Below are positions 7,240 through 16,625 of a stretch of DNA of 59,827 bases, piece by piece. Within the stretch, counting starts at the first letter, position 1; each line of letters begins with the position of its first letter. This DNA comes from Thermoplasmata archaeon (GTDB taxonomy: Archaea; Thermoplasmatota; Thermoplasmata; RBG-16-68-12). The notes beneath the pieces were generated by a model. The model saw nothing but the letters and a program-made list of their open reading frames with translations, had not been told where the DNA came from and did not search any database. The stretch spans positions 1 through 59,827 of the forward strand of contig DASWDU010000028.1 in the NCBI GenBank assembly GCA_036395115.1. The letters run 5' to 3'. A program made the translations under genes and the position numbers.

Positions 7240-9476
7240 GGGCCCTCCGGAGGTGTCGAGGGCCGGGTGATCTGCACGAGGGCGTTGTAGTCGGGCATCT
7301 CGCACGCGGGATCGACGACGCCACGGCGGATCAGGACGTTGCCCTCGGGCCAGTAGATCTGGACGTTCCGCGGTCGGATCGGCGCGATCCGGACGGGGCC
7401 CCGCAGCGATCCGAGCGGGTTCGAGACGAGGACTTCGTCGCCTTCATGGATGCCGAGCGCGTTCGCGTCGTCGGCGGACATGAGGACGTCTCGGCGCGCC
7501 GCACCCAACAAGAAGTCGACGTCGCCGTGAATCATCGAGTTGAACTGCTTCCCGCGTCGCGTGCTCAGCAGGAACTGCCCCTCCGGGATGTCCGCATCCG
7601 GCAGGCCGACCGTCGTGAAGCGCGCCCTTCCGTCCGGCGTCGGGAAGACGCCTCCCTCGCAGAGGCGCGGGCCGCTGTACTGAAAGGCGTCTCCCTTGGC
7701 CGCGAGGTTCTGGATGCCGTCGTACGTCGGGATCGCCCGGGCGATCTCCGCACGGATGGCGGCGGCGTCCTTGAAATGGATGAGCCGCGTGGCGTTCGGG
7801 ATGGCGCGCTCGGCGAGGCCCATGAAGATCTCCCACTCCGCTCGCGCCTCGCCCACCCTTCGGCGGGGGATCTGCGGCGAGAAGTACACGCGGCGCTCCG
7901 TGGACGTCTCCGTGCCTCCGCCGGGCTGCTCGTACCGGGTCTGCGCGGGGAACAGGAGGACCTTCTCCGCGGGGTCGACGAGCATCGACGACGTGACGAC
8001 GAGGTCTTGGTGGATCCGGAGGGGGATGCGCCCGAGCGCCTCGCGGACGTACTCCGGCTCCGGGAGCGTCTCGAGGAAGTTGCCTCCCGCCTGGTACAGG
8101 ATGTCGAGGAGGCCCTCGTGCGCGGCGTCGATCATCCCGACCGCCGTCATGCCGGGGATCGTCGGCGGCCGGAAGCCCCAGATCCCCGCGAACCGGTCCG
8201 CGTTCTCGTCGTCCACGGGGAAGCCGAGTCCGAACGCCGCGGGCTGCGCCCCCATCTCCGAGCCGCCCTGGACGCCGCTGTGTCCCCGGATCGGCATGAG
8301 GCCGCACTTCTCCCGCCCGACGAAGCCGCGCGCCAGGGCGAGGTTCACGATCGCCTTGACGTTGTCCACGCCAAAGCGGTGGTGCGTGATCCCCATGCTC
8401 CACACGAAGACCGCGGAGCGCGCCTCGTGGTACATCCGCGCGAAATCGAGCATCCGCTCCCGAGAGACCCCCGCCTGCCGTTCGAGCTCTTCCCACGGTT
8501 GCGCCGCGAGCTGCACCCGCAAGGCGTAGAAGCCGCTCGTGTGCTTCTCGACGAATTCCTCATCGAGCCAGTCGTTCTCGAGGAGGTGCTTCAGGACCCC
8601 GGTGATGAAGGCGATGTCGCCCCCCGTGTGGACCGTGAAGAATTCGTCGGCGAAGTGCGTGCCGAACAGGGCGCTTCGCGGGACCGACGGCACCCAGTAC
8701 CGTTCGAGGCCGGGCTCCCGCATCGGATTCACGACCGCGACTTTCGTGCCCTGCTCCTTCGCGTAGTACAGGTACTTCATCGTCACGGGCTGGTTGTTCG
8801 GGACGTCGGAGCCGAAGAAGACGATCAGATCGGTCCCGATCCAGTCCTTGTAGGAGCACGTCGAGGCGGCGACGCCGAGCGTCTCCTTGAGCCCGGTCGT
8901 GCTCGGCGAGTGGCACGGCCGGCTCGAGTTATCGATGTGGTTCGTCCCGATGAAACGGGCGACCTTGTTCGCGACGTAGTACGATTCGTTGGTCATTCCG
9001 CGGGAGGTGATGAAGAACGCGATCCGGTCCGGAGTCGTCGCTCGGATGCCCGTTGCCGCGGTCTGCAGCGCCTCGTCCCACGTGATCCGGCGGAAGCCCC
9101 GGTCGCCCCGGTCGCGGACCATCGGAAAGGCGAGTCGGCCGAGCCCCCGCAGCTCCTGCGAGGACTTCGTCCGCAGCGGCTCGACGTCCTTCAGCACCCG
9201 CGTCCGCAGGCGTCCCATCGTGTTCAGCGGCAGGAGGTCCAGGCGCACCGTGCAGAGGTGGATCCCTTCCATCGTGAAGTCGCGGAGGCCCGTCGTGCCC
9301 AGGGCGCAACCGTCGCACACCCCGTTTCGAAGGATCCGCGTGGCGAGCAGCGGCCGCCGTTTGTTGTCCCACGCCGATCGCAGGACTTCGCGGTAGTTGT
9401 GTGGCTTCACGAAGCCGAGGCCGAAGGGGACCGGGCTCACGCGCCGCATGGTCGTCCGTCGCCCCGGAGACGCCAC
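7236..9476 (-). CDS. FdhF/YdeP-like molybdopterin oxidoreductase
   Basis: 746 residues of the formate dehydrogenase alpha-like family closest in layout to YdeP. The N-terminus keeps a reduced cysteine cluster (Cys54, Cys57, Cys75: [10 protein letters not shown] and HLC) rather than a full ferredoxin-type set. Cys188 in [12 protein letters not shown] aligns with the selenocysteine/cysteine molybdenum ligand of FdhF (U-H-G-P-S). The C-terminal molybdopterin-binding domain has [18 protein letters not shown] 9476 is supported by a TATA-like taagataaa centred 26 bp upstream (leaderless); ATG 9449 is the alternative. Substrate may be formate or another small oxidant/reductant. No small subunit is adjacent. 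Confidence 0.9.
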   Translation of the reverse strand: MASPGRRTTMRRVSPVPFGLGFVKPHNYREVLRSAWDNKRRPLLATRILRNGVCDGCALGTTGLRDFTMEGIHLCTVRLDLLPLNTMGRLRTRVLKDVEPLRTKSSQELRGLGRLAFPMVRDRGDRGFRRITWDEALQTAATGIRATTPDRIAFFITSRGMTNESYYVANKVARFIGTNHIDNSSRPCHSPSTTGLKETLGVAASTCSYKDWIGTDLIVFFGSDVPNNQPVTMKYLYYAKEQGTKVAVVNPMREPGLERYWVPSVPRSALFGTHFADEFFTVHTGGDIAFITGVLKHLLENDWLDEEFVEKHTSGFYALRVQLAAQPWEELERQAGVSRERMLDFARMYHEARSAVFVWSMGITHHRFGVDNVKAIVNLALARGFVGREKCGLMPIRGHSGVQGGSEMGAQPAAFGLGFPVDDENADRFAGIWGFRPPTIPGMTAVGMIDAAHEGLLDILYQAGGNFLETLPEPEYVREALGRIPLRIHQDLVVTSSMLVDPAEKVLLFPAQTRYEQPGGGTETSTERRVYFSPQIPRRRVGEARAEWEIFMGLAERAIPNATRLIHFKDAAAIRAEIARAIPTYDGIQNLAAKGDAFQYSGPRLCEGGVFPTPDGRARFTTVGLPDADIPEGQFLLSTRRGKQFNSMIHGDVDFLLGAARRDVLMSADDANALGIHEGDEVLVSNPLGSLRGPVRIAPIRPRNVQIYWPEGNVLIRRGVVDPACEMPDYNALVQITRPSTPPEGP

Positions 9477-9497
9477 GTGCCTGGGAAGCGCATGCGG

Positions 9498-9506
9498 TTT
9501 ATCTTA
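9498..9506 (-). promoter_or_regulatory. TATA box for the fdhF-like operon
   Basis: taagataaa on the minus strand, centred about 26 bp upstream of GTG 9476, the standard archaeal spacing to a transcription start. It implies a leaderless mRNA. Confidence 0.5.
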
Positions 9507-9571
9507 TCTTCCCCCTGCGAATCACACCGACGACGGACCCCTTTTCAAATCCCGAAGCCATCCCGTGCCCC

Positions 9572-10177
9572 ATGGACACGGCCCTCATCCTCGCGGGCGG
9601 GGAATCCGCCCGATTCGGAAGGCCGAAGGCCCTCGTGGACGTCGGCGGCAAACCGATGGTGTCTCGGGTGTTCGACGCCGTCCAACCCCTCGCCGGGGAA
9701 GTCATCGTGGCGGTCGCTGACGCGGGCATGGCGGCCGCGATGAAACCCACGGTACCCTTAGTGAAATTCGCGGTCGACCGCCGGCGCGGGGTGGGCCCGA
9801 TCGAAGGACTTGCTCGCGGCTTCAGCGTCGCGCTCGGAGATCGGGTCCTCGTCGCACCCTGCGACGCTCCCCTGTTGCGCGCCGAAATGTATCGACTGCT
9901 GCTCACGGACCTCGGAGACCATGACGTAGCCGTGCCCCGGTTGGACGTCCTCGATCCGGTTCGAGCCGTCTACCGGAAGACCGCGGTCCTGCGGATTCTC
10001 GCGAAGGCAACGGAGCCGGTGCCGTCCCCGTCGGCCCTGGTCGATCGACTCGACGCGGTCTTCGTGAGCGAAGAGCGGTTGCGGTCTGTCGATCCGCGAC
10101 TCGACTCGTTCCTCGATGTGAACACGCACGCGGACCTGGACCAAGCCCTCCGGAGGATGAAGACACCCGCGGACTAG
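9572..10177 (+). CDS. mobA: MobA, molybdenum cofactor guanylyltransferase
   Basis: 201 residues. Attaches GMP to molybdopterin to make the guanine dinucleotide cofactor used by FdhF-type enzymes. The nucleotide-binding start ALILAGGESARFGRPKAL is typical, with the later VLVAPCDAPLL (MobA P-C-D-x-P) and the C-terminal FLDVNTHADLDQA. ATG 9572 is preferred over longer openings because it sits exactly at the conserved start of the fold. It is divergent from the fdhF-like gene, which would use its product. Confidence 0.93.
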   Translation: MDTALILAGGESARFGRPKALVDVGGKPMVSRVFDAVQPLAGEVIVAVADAGMAAAMKPTVPLVKFAVDRRRGVGPIEGLARGFSVALGDRVLVAPCDAPLLRAEMYRLLLTDLGDHDVAVPRLDVLDPVRAVYRKTAVLRILAKATEPVPSPSALVDRLDAVFVSEERLRSVDPRLDSFLDVNTHADLDQALRRMKTPAD

Positions 10178-10202
10178 CACAGCGGGGCAAGGTCTGCGAA
10201 GG

Positions 10203-10679
10203 CTATGGTCGTCGGAGCCCTCGGAACAGACTCAGGACGGCCTTGCGGTGCTCCCCACGCCGGATTTCTTTGGCCTTTAGGAGTTCCTCGATCTTTTCAG
10301 GCGTGTATTCGCGGAACGTGGCGTCATCCATCGCCGCAAGCCGATCCAGCTCGCCGGCGTCGAGCCAGACCCCGTTGCAGTCGAGGCACACGTCCACGCG
10401 GATGTCCTCGATGTCCTCGCCATCCATCAGGCCGCCGCAGTTCGGGCAAACGAGCTGGCTGTCGGAATCGAGGCCCAGTTTTTTCGTGAGTAGTCTGTTC
10501 AGACTCCGGCTGCCTGTCAACGTCCGGATTTCCCCTCGGTCGAGGAACAGCCCACCGCAAGTCGGGCACACGTCCGTCTCCACGGTCCGGAGGTGCGTTT
10601 GCCGCGGTTCCTTCCGTAAGGGAGTCCAATCTTTGGGGCACTCCCGCGCCTCGCGGATCTTCTTGGTCACGGGCCTCAT
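10203..10679 (-). CDS. Double zf-TFIIB zinc-binding protein
   Basis: 158 residues with two zf-TFIIB-type modules. The first has C-P-K-D near residue 14 and C-P-T-C-G-G-LFLDRGE at 38-50; the second has C-P-N-C-G-G at 78-83 and C-L-D-C-N-G-VWLDAGEL at 98-111. The VWLDAGEL signature is diagnostic. The C-terminal tail is basic and helical. Function unknown; such proteins may bind RNA or act as zinc carriers. Start ATG 10679. Confidence 0.85.
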   Translation of the reverse strand: MRPVTKKIREARECPKDWTPLRKEPRQTHLRTVETDVCPTCGGLFLDRGEIRTLTGSRSLNRLLTKKLGLDSDSQLVCPNCGGLMDGEDIEDIRVDVCLDCNGVWLDAGELDRLAAMDDATFREYTPEKIEELLKAKEIRRGEHRKAVLSLFRGLRRP

Positions 10680-10717
10680 GACGGAGACGTTGGCGGAAGA
10701 GGCTTTCGCCTCGTGGG

Positions 10718-11443
10718 TCAGGTCAACCGAACATTCCGCGCGACGGGGGCGACCGTCTGCACGTAGCCTTTCGGCTCCGTGTTGGCGAAGATGTCCTGGA
10801 GGAGCTTCGCCCGATCCTTCTCCGGCACCCCATCGAGGAACTTCCGCTTCTTGCTGGTCTTCTCCCACTCGCGGAACTCTTCCTGCTTCGAGACGTACAG
10901 GGACTTGACCGTGTTCTGCACGAATCGCGTCCCGCCCGCGCTGACGGCGTCCGGATCATAGTCCCGCTGGACGAACTCGATGAAGAACCACTCGTCGTCG
11001 AACAATTCGCGCGTGAAGGCCTGGAGGAGCGGCCCGAAGGAATCTTTGTCCTTGTAGATGGGCGTGAGGAACTCGCCCCCCTTCGACTCGAGATGCGCCT
11101 TCAGCTTGGCGAGGTCCGTCGTCCGGAGCGCGAGGTGCTGCATGTACGTGTGCGCATCCTTCTGCGGCTGGCCCGCGAACCCGTAGACGAACGGCGCCTG
11201 CGCATGGGAGACCTCGTTGGGGGCGCTCAGCCCCATGACCACTGCGAGACATTCACCCGTCAAGCCGCTCCGGCACGCGAACGTAGCCATGGCGGTCTTC
11301 TCCTCGCCAACGCGTTCGGTCTCGTACACGCCGACGTAGCCGCTGTTCAGGAGGAAGTCGCGCAGGGCACGGTAGGTGTTCAGGTCGCGGCAGAGGACGG
11401 TCTTGTGGTCCACCTTGAGTTTCATGAACGGGGGAGCGGGCAT
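10718..11443 (-). CDS. 4-hydroxyphenylpyruvate dioxygenase-like VOC protein
   Basis: About 241 residues, far shorter than usual HPPD (about 350), apparently only the catalytic VOC module. It resembles HPPD C-terminal regions: VDHKTVLC, then YMQHLALRTTDLAKLKAHLESKG, then an FTREL...FFIEFVQRDYDP end. The likely iron ligands His13, His103 and Glu156 are all present. HPPD turns 4-hydroxyphenylpyruvate into homogentisate, and hmgA and an FAH-family gene follow upstream on the same strand. Start is uncertain: ATG 11443 (weak gagg upstream), ATG 11425 or GTG 11494. Confidence 0.7.
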   Translation of the reverse strand: MPAPPFMKLKVDHKTVLCRDLNTYRALRDFLLNSGYVGVYETERVGEEKTAMATFACRSGLTGECLAVVMGLSAPNEVSHAQAPFVYGFAGQPQKDAHTYMQHLALRTTDLAKLKAHLESKGGEFLTPIYKDKDSFGPLLQAFTRELFDDEWFFIEFVQRDYDPDAVSAGGTRFVQNTVKSLYVSKQEEFREWEKTSKKRKFLDGVPEKDRAKLLQDIFANTEPKGYVQTVAPVARNVRLT

Positions 11444-11624
11444 TCCGTCACCGGCCTCGGAGGGGAAACTGGGGCGATAACCCTTTCGTGGCACGAGGTC
11501 GCACGGAGTGTGACGCCGTCGAGTGTGCTCCGAACTAGCCCCCTCCGATGCGCATTGAAGGCGACCTCGCGGGGGGCTCGAGTCTCGCGTGTCCGCGCAT
11601 CGAGGAACGAAAGTAATGCGATGA

Positions 11625-12638
11625 TCACGTCCGCGCGATGGAGTTCGCCAAGACGCCGATTCCCTCGATTTCGATCTCGACTCGGTCTCCGGGCATCAGG
11701 TACCTCGCCCGGTCGCCTCGCTCAAACTCGCAGCCGCCTGGAATCGTCCCGCTCCCCCACACCTCGCCTGCTTGGATCGGTTGGAAACGCGAGGCGAACT
11801 CGACCATCTCGGGGAACGACCACAAGGCGCGCGGACCTTCCTTCGCCCACGGGTTCTCGAAGACCATGTTGCGATAGCGGTCGCGCAGCCGCTCCTCATT
11901 GTTCACGCGGACCACAACGGCTTGGTCCCGCAGCTCCCCGAACTCGTCGCGGGTCACGATGGCGGGTCCGAGGGCGTTCGCCCAGTCCTTTCCCGGAGCG
12001 GGACCCATCCCGATCTTCCCGGCCGTAACTTGGATGTCACGCGCCGAGAAGTCGTTGAAAATCGTGACGCCGAACAGATGCGCAGGGGCCCTCATCGCAT
12101 CGATCTCCCGACCGCCCTTGCCCAGGACGAAACCGATTTCTGCCTCGTAGTCCATCTTCGGCGAGAGGATGAGCCGGGGCGTCTTGCCGTCGAACATCTC
12201 GTAGCGCATCGGCCCGACCTCTTCCCCCGTCCCGACGATGTTCAGGTGGTTTCCATTGTAGTAGCCGGGCATCCAGTTCCATTCCGGCGGGATCGACGTC
12301 CACGCGGCCGCCCGTGTGCGGGCCACATGGGCACGGAACGCAAGGAAGTCTCGCAGGAGGCGGGGCAGGATCGGCGGATGGATCCGGACGTCGGGGGGTC
12401 GGAAGGCCCACGGAGGCGGATCCGACACGATCCGTTCGGCCTCAGAGAGGATTCGATGGGCGCGGTCCCAGATGTCCCCGGTCAGGTCCGGACAGGCGTC
12501 GATGAACCCGAGGGTGTCCGACGGGATGGCGGCGTCGGCTGCCGAGAGGTCTGCGATCCACTCCCAGCGGTCCCAGGGCCCGACGACGGCTCCGAGTCGG
12601 GGAGCGGAGCCGCCGCGGGAGAAGGTGACGAGCTTCAT
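11625..12638 (-). CDS. Fumarylacetoacetate hydrolase family protein
   Basis: 337 residues of the FAH fold. Metal-binding residues fit Glu165 and Glu167 in MDYEAEIGFV and the Asp in FNDFSARD (Asp196). The active-site stretch continues as GKDWANALGP, and the C-terminal half holds the usual GSGTIPGGCEFERGD. ATG 12638 overlaps the upstream PRTase-like gene's stop (ATGA), so the two are coupled. With hmgA nearby it probably cleaves fumarylacetoacetate or maleylacetoacetate; no maleylacetoacetate isomerase is visible. Confidence 0.88.
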   Translation of the reverse strand: MKLVTFSRGGSAPRLGAVVGPWDRWEWIADLSAADAAIPSDTLGFIDACPDLTGDIWDRAHRILSEAERIVSDPPPWAFRPPDVRIHPPILPRLLRDFLAFRAHVARTRAAAWTSIPPEWNWMPGYYNGNHLNIVGTGEEVGPMRYEMFDGKTPRLILSPKMDYEAEIGFVLGKGGREIDAMRAPAHLFGVTIFNDFSARDIQVTAGKIGMGPAPGKDWANALGPAIVTRDEFGELRDQAVVVRVNNEERLRDRYRNMVFENPWAKEGPRALWSFPEMVEFASRFQPIQAGEVWGSGTIPGGCEFERGDRARYLMPGDRVEIEIEGIGVLANSIART

Positions 12639-13303
12639 CGGCGCGGGCCTTCCGCGAATTCCCTCCAGGACACCGGGGGCGAATTCGTCGCGACGCACTC
12701 CGGACACGAGGCGGGCGGATAGAGCGGCACGTCGACCTGGAGCGTGCTGTAGAAGCGCGGGCCAAACCGCTCCTCCGTTTGGCGGACGAGGTCGGTGGCG
12801 CCCTTGACAAAGACCGCGGCCGAGACGACCTCCGCTCCGAGGCGCGTCACGAACTGCGGGAGGCGCAGGCCGACGCACCGCCCTTGGAGGCTCACGCCGT
12901 TGAAGGCGAGGACCTTCGAGTTCGAGGGCACCCATCCTTCGACGAGCGCGTTGCCAAAGCGTCCGCTCGGCCGGTATTCCCAGTAGGCCACGGGCCGACG
13001 CAGGCGCTGGGCGAACGCCTCGGCGAGCGGACGCACGGCCGGCTGAGCCGGCGCGAAGACCAGGTCGACGTCGATTCCCTCCCTCAACGCCCAGGCCGCC
13101 ATGTCGTCCGCGATCGCGTCGACGAACGGCGCGTACGCGGTGACCGGCTCGATTGCGAAGAAGCCCCGCGTGTGATTGCCATCCTCGTCCGCGGGGTACA
13201 CGAAGTGACCCTCCGCGGTGGACGGTCGGGAGACGTCGAGGATCTCCTCGAGGAATTGCGGCTTGAACGTGGGCGACACGAGTCGGATCGGGAGCGGCGG
13301 CAT
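12635..13303 (-). CDS. PRTase-fold protein with altered PRPP motif
   Basis: 222 residues, resembling orotate-phosphoribosyltransferase-like proteins, including the C-terminal YPPASCPEC segment. The PRPP loop (usually hhhhDD-x-x-T-G) reads KVLAFNGVSLQG here, without the acidic pair, so normal PRPP chemistry is doubtful. ATG 13303 has a Shine-Dalgarno (gagggg) nine bases upstream and sits 13 bp after the hmgA stop. Its conserved place between hmgA and the FAH gene suggests a regulatory or aromatic-pathway role, but this is inference. Confidence 0.65.
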   Translation of the reverse strand: MPPLPIRLVSPTFKPQFLEEILDVSRPSTAEGHFVYPADEDGNHTRGFFAIEPVTAYAPFVDAIADDMAAWALREGIDVDLVFAPAQPAVRPLAEAFAQRLRRPVAYWEYRPSGRFGNALVEGWVPSNSKVLAFNGVSLQGRCVGLRLPQFVTRLGAEVVSAAVFVKGATDLVRQTEERFGPRFYSTLQVDVPLYPPASCPECVATNSPPVSWREFAEGPRR

Positions 13304-13316
13304 CGGTATCAACCCC

Positions 13317-14567
13317 TCACGCGGACGGCGATTCCCAGCCTTCGCCTTTCGGCGCGTGCACGCGGCTCTCGTCCCAGCTCAGGACGTACTCCGGGTCCCG
13401 GAACGCGTAGCCGTGGGTCGTGATGCGCATGCTCTCGAAGTAGGTATCGAGCATGACCGCGAGGCGGCCTTGCAATTTTCCGCGGCCGGCGAGGGACTTC
13501 TGCGCCGCGTTGCCTTGCGGACTGTGCGGCGTCGCGCCCGGATGGAATGTGAACGAGCCTTCCTCGACGACGCCCTCCCGCGCTCCGTAGAACGGATTGC
13601 AGAAGAACATGAGCTCGTCGGAGTCGACGTTGAAGTGGGCGTACGGCGCGGGGACCTCCTGCGGATGCCATCCGGCCATGACGGGCACGAACGAACAGAG
13701 GGAGAAGCCGCTGTGCGGCACGTTGCCCGCCTGGAACGTCTGGTGCATCGGCGGCGCCGTGTGGATCTCCCGCGCGATCCCGTGGTGGCTCTTGATGTCG
13801 AAGACGTACGGATAGAGGGCGCCCTCCCAGCCCGCAAGGTCGAACGGATGGTGGCCGAGCGTGAGCCGCGTGACCTTGCCGCCGGTGTGTCTCACGTCGA
13901 TTGGGAATTCGCCGCGCTCGTCCTGGAACGGCGGTAGGACCGGCGTCTCGATCTCCGTCTCCACGACGGGCGACATCAGGGTGGCCTGGCCTTCCTTATT
14001 GAAATAGTGGGGCGCGAAGTTGACCGGATAGATCGACTCGACGAGGAGGAACCATGCCTTCGGCGACGTCAGCTCGACGCGGTACGTCGTGCCCTTCGGA
14101 ATCACGACGTAGACGTCCTTGCGGAACGTCAGGTCGCCGTACTCCGACCGCACGACGCCCTCGCCTTCCTGCACGAAATAGACCTCGTGCCGCTCGCCGT
14201 TCCGAAAGAACGTGTCCGGCGGCATCGACTCCGCGGGCTTTGAGATCGACAGCGTCGTGCGCGGGCCGTGGACGACCGGCTTGCGGGAGCGGATCGCGTC
14301 TCTCTCGAAGGGCATGCGGCCCGTGTAGATGTGGTATGGCTGGAGCACGTCGGCCTCGGGAGGGAACTCTGGGACGAGATCGAAGTCCCCCTTGCGCGGG
14401 GGCTGGACCTGCTCCGTCGGATAGAACCGGACGTGGACCTTCCGCGACCAGGCGCCGCTGAAACCGTAGCTGCCATGGATCTCCTCCCTCGCGAGGACGT
14501 CGGGGATCGCATAGAATTCCGTGTGCGGTGTCGGCGGGAGCGTCCCCTTCTTGACGATCATCACCAT
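13317..14567 (-). CDS. hmgA: Homogentisate 1,2-dioxygenase
   Basis: 416 residues, a normal family length. Opens the ring of homogentisate to maleylacetoacetate using Fe(II) and oxygen, so the organism uses O2. The iron-site residues appear as His311 and Glu318 in AHFNVDSDELMFF and His348 in HPGATPHSPQG. The double-cupin core also shows RHEVYFVQEGEGVV. ATG 14567 follows ggggagg. It heads a run with the PRTase-like, FAH-family and HPPD-like genes. Confidence 0.93.
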   Translation of the reverse strand: MVMIVKKGTLPPTPHTEFYAIPDVLAREEIHGSYGFSGAWSRKVHVRFYPTEQVQPPRKGDFDLVPEFPPEADVLQPYHIYTGRMPFERDAIRSRKPVVHGPRTTLSISKPAESMPPDTFFRNGERHEVYFVQEGEGVVRSEYGDLTFRKDVYVVIPKGTTYRVELTSPKAWFLLVESIYPVNFAPHYFNKEGQATLMSPVVETEIETPVLPPFQDERGEFPIDVRHTGGKVTRLTLGHHPFDLAGWEGALYPYVFDIKSHHGIAREIHTAPPMHQTFQAGNVPHSGFSLCSFVPVMAGWHPQEVPAPYAHFNVDSDELMFFCNPFYGAREGVVEEGSFTFHPGATPHSPQGNAAQKSLAGRGKLQGRLAVMLDTYFESMRITTHGYAFRDPEYVLSWDESRVHAPKGEGWESPSA

Positions 14568-14621
14568 GGCCGCCTCCCCCTCGGGGGGATATCGGCGCGC
14601 GCCGACTTAAACCCGCGCGGC

Positions 14622-16556
14622 TCATCCTGCGCGATGGGCCTGCGCGTACCGGATGCCGCCGCCCGCGAGGAGGACCTCACGCTGGTGTGGCCTCAGGTCA
14701 ACCCGGACCGCCGTCCGCGTGCCGCGGGTCAGGTCCTCCACCTCGGCGTCGCGCTCGCCGCGGATCGCGGCGAAGACGTTCGTGATCCGCAGTCGGTCGC
14801 CCGCCCCGATCGCATCGTACCCCGTCGGATCCGCGAAGGTGACCGGCGGGATGCCCGAGTTCACGAGGTTGTCCAGGTGGATCCGGGCGAAGCTCTTCGC
14901 GAGGACCAGTCGCACGCCGAGGAACATCGGGGCGACGGCCGCATGCTCCCGGGAGGACCCTTGGCCGTAGTTCTCGCCGGCGACGATGAAGCCGCCGCCT
15001 CCCTTCTTCGCCCGCGCCGGAAACGTCGGGTCGACGTACTCGAAGACGTGTTGCGCCATTGCGGGGATGTTCGACCGCAGCGGGAGCACCTTCGCGCCGG
15101 CCGGCATGATGTGGTCCGTCGAGATGTTGTCGCCGAGCCGGATCAGGACCTCGCCATCGAGCGTGTCCGGTGGCGGCTGCGCGACCGGGAGCGGCGCGAT
15201 ATTCGGGCCCCGGATGACTTGGACCGACGCCCGGTCGTTCGGCGGCCATTCGAACCCGGACGTGTCGATGGGATACTTCGTCGGCTCCTTGACGATCGGA
15301 GCCTCCCCGAGGTCCCGCGGATCCGCGATCTCGCCTCGCACAGCGGTGGCTGCCGCCGTCTCGGGGCTGCACAGGTAGACGAGATCGTCCGCGGTCCCGC
15401 TGCGCCCCTCGAAGTTGCGGTTGAACGTCCGGACGGACGCCCCTTTCGTCGGCGGCGCGAAGCCCATGCCGATGCACGGCCCGCACGCGACCTCGAGTTC
15501 CCGGACGCCCGCCTTGATGAGTTTCGTCATGAGGCCGCTCGTCAGCATCAAGAGGAGCGTCTGGCGGGAGCCCGGCGAGACGGCCATCGAGATCCCGGGG
15601 GCCACACGCTTCCCGTCGAGGGCGTGCGCGACCACGCCTAGGTCTCGGAACGACGAGTTCACGCTGCTCCCCACCGCGACCTGGGCGACGTCCGTCCCCG
15701 CGACTTCTCGGACCGGCCTCACGTTATCCGGACTCGACGGGCAGGCGATGAGCGGTTCGATTTCGCCCAAGTCGACGTCCACGGTGTCATCGTACGCCGC
15801 GTCCCCTTCCGCCGCCAGCGGCCGGAACTCCTTCGAGCGCTCCTGCGCCGCGAGAAACTGCTTCGTCATCGTGTCTGCCGGGAATACGGACGCGGTCGCG
15901 CCGAGCTCGGTTCCCATGTTCGCGATCGTCCCCCGGGACGGGACGGTCAGTTCCTTCAGCCCCGGGCCGGTGTACTCGAGGACCTTGTTCTTCCCCCACT
16001 TCACGTCGAACCGGCGCAGGAGCTCGAGGATCACGTCCTTCGCGCTCACCCAGGGCCTGAATTCGCCGGTCAGCTTGACGTTGACGACCTCAGGCATCGT
16101 GAGTCGATACGGTTCCCCCGCCATCGCGCTCGCCACTTCGAAACCGCCGGCCCCGATCGCCAGCATCCCGCAAGCGCCCGCGTGGGGCGTGTGGGAGTCG
16201 CATCCGAGCATTGTCTCCCCCGGCACATCGAACCGTTCCATGTGGGCCCAGTGGCTGATCCCGTTGCCGGGTCCCGAGAAGAGGGCTCCGTACCGTTGAC
16301 ATACGCTCCGAAGGAAGCGGTGGTCGTCCGCGCTCTCGAATCCGGTCTGTAGGATGTTGTGGTCCACATACTGGGTCGCCTGCCGGATCGCGACGCCGTC
16401 CCGGCCCATCTGTTCGAATTCGAGCCACGCGAGCGTGCCCGTCGCGTCCTGGAGGAGCGTTTGGTCCATCCGGATGGCGATCTCCTCGCCGGCCTGCATC
16501 TTGCCATCGGCGAGGTGCGACTTGACGAGCTTGTGGGTCAGCGTCTCTCCGGACAT
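14622..16556 (-). CDS. Aconitate hydratase (aconitase)
   Basis: 644 residues, the short monomeric aconitase type. Interconverts citrate and isocitrate with a 4Fe-4S cluster. Cluster cysteines are seen in LIACPSS and VACGPCIGMG; substrate-binding motifs include MLGCDSHTPHAGACG, GSSVNSS, and in the swivel domain LGDNISTDHIMPAG and ENYGQGSSREHAA. ATG 16556 follows a gaggcggg site; the longer frame has no such signal. It lies 55 bp upstream of hmgA and may share a transcript, feeding fumarate and acetoacetate products into the TCA cycle. Confidence 0.95.
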   Translation of the reverse strand: MSGETLTHKLVKSHLADGKMQAGEEIAIRMDQTLLQDATGTLAWLEFEQMGRDGVAIRQATQYVDHNILQTGFESADDHRFLRSVCQRYGALFSGPGNGISHWAHMERFDVPGETMLGCDSHTPHAGACGMLAIGAGGFEVASAMAGEPYRLTMPEVVNVKLTGEFRPWVSAKDVILELLRRFDVKWGKNKVLEYTGPGLKELTVPSRGTIANMGTELGATASVFPADTMTKQFLAAQERSKEFRPLAAEGDAAYDDTVDVDLGEIEPLIACPSSPDNVRPVREVAGTDVAQVAVGSSVNSSFRDLGVVAHALDGKRVAPGISMAVSPGSRQTLLLMLTSGLMTKLIKAGVRELEVACGPCIGMGFAPPTKGASVRTFNRNFEGRSGTADDLVYLCSPETAAATAVRGEIADPRDLGEAPIVKEPTKYPIDTSGFEWPPNDRASVQVIRGPNIAPLPVAQPPPDTLDGEVLIRLGDNISTDHIMPAGAKVLPLRSNIPAMAQHVFEYVDPTFPARAKKGGGGFIVAGENYGQGSSREHAAVAPMFLGVRLVLAKSFARIHLDNLVNSGIPPVTFADPTGYDAIGAGDRLRITNVFAAIRGERDAEVEDLTRGTRTAVRVDLRPHQREVLLAGGGIRYAQAHRAG

Positions 16557-16625
16557 GTCCCGCCTCGTCCGTGCGGATGACGGCTCCCGTTCATGAGCCT
16601 TCCCACCCACTCGGCCGCCGCGCCT

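Noticed and set aside
7446-9743. Long plus-strand frame antisense to the fdhF-like gene
   Set aside because: Arginine- and glutamate-rich shadow of a real gene in GC-rich DNA; no motif.
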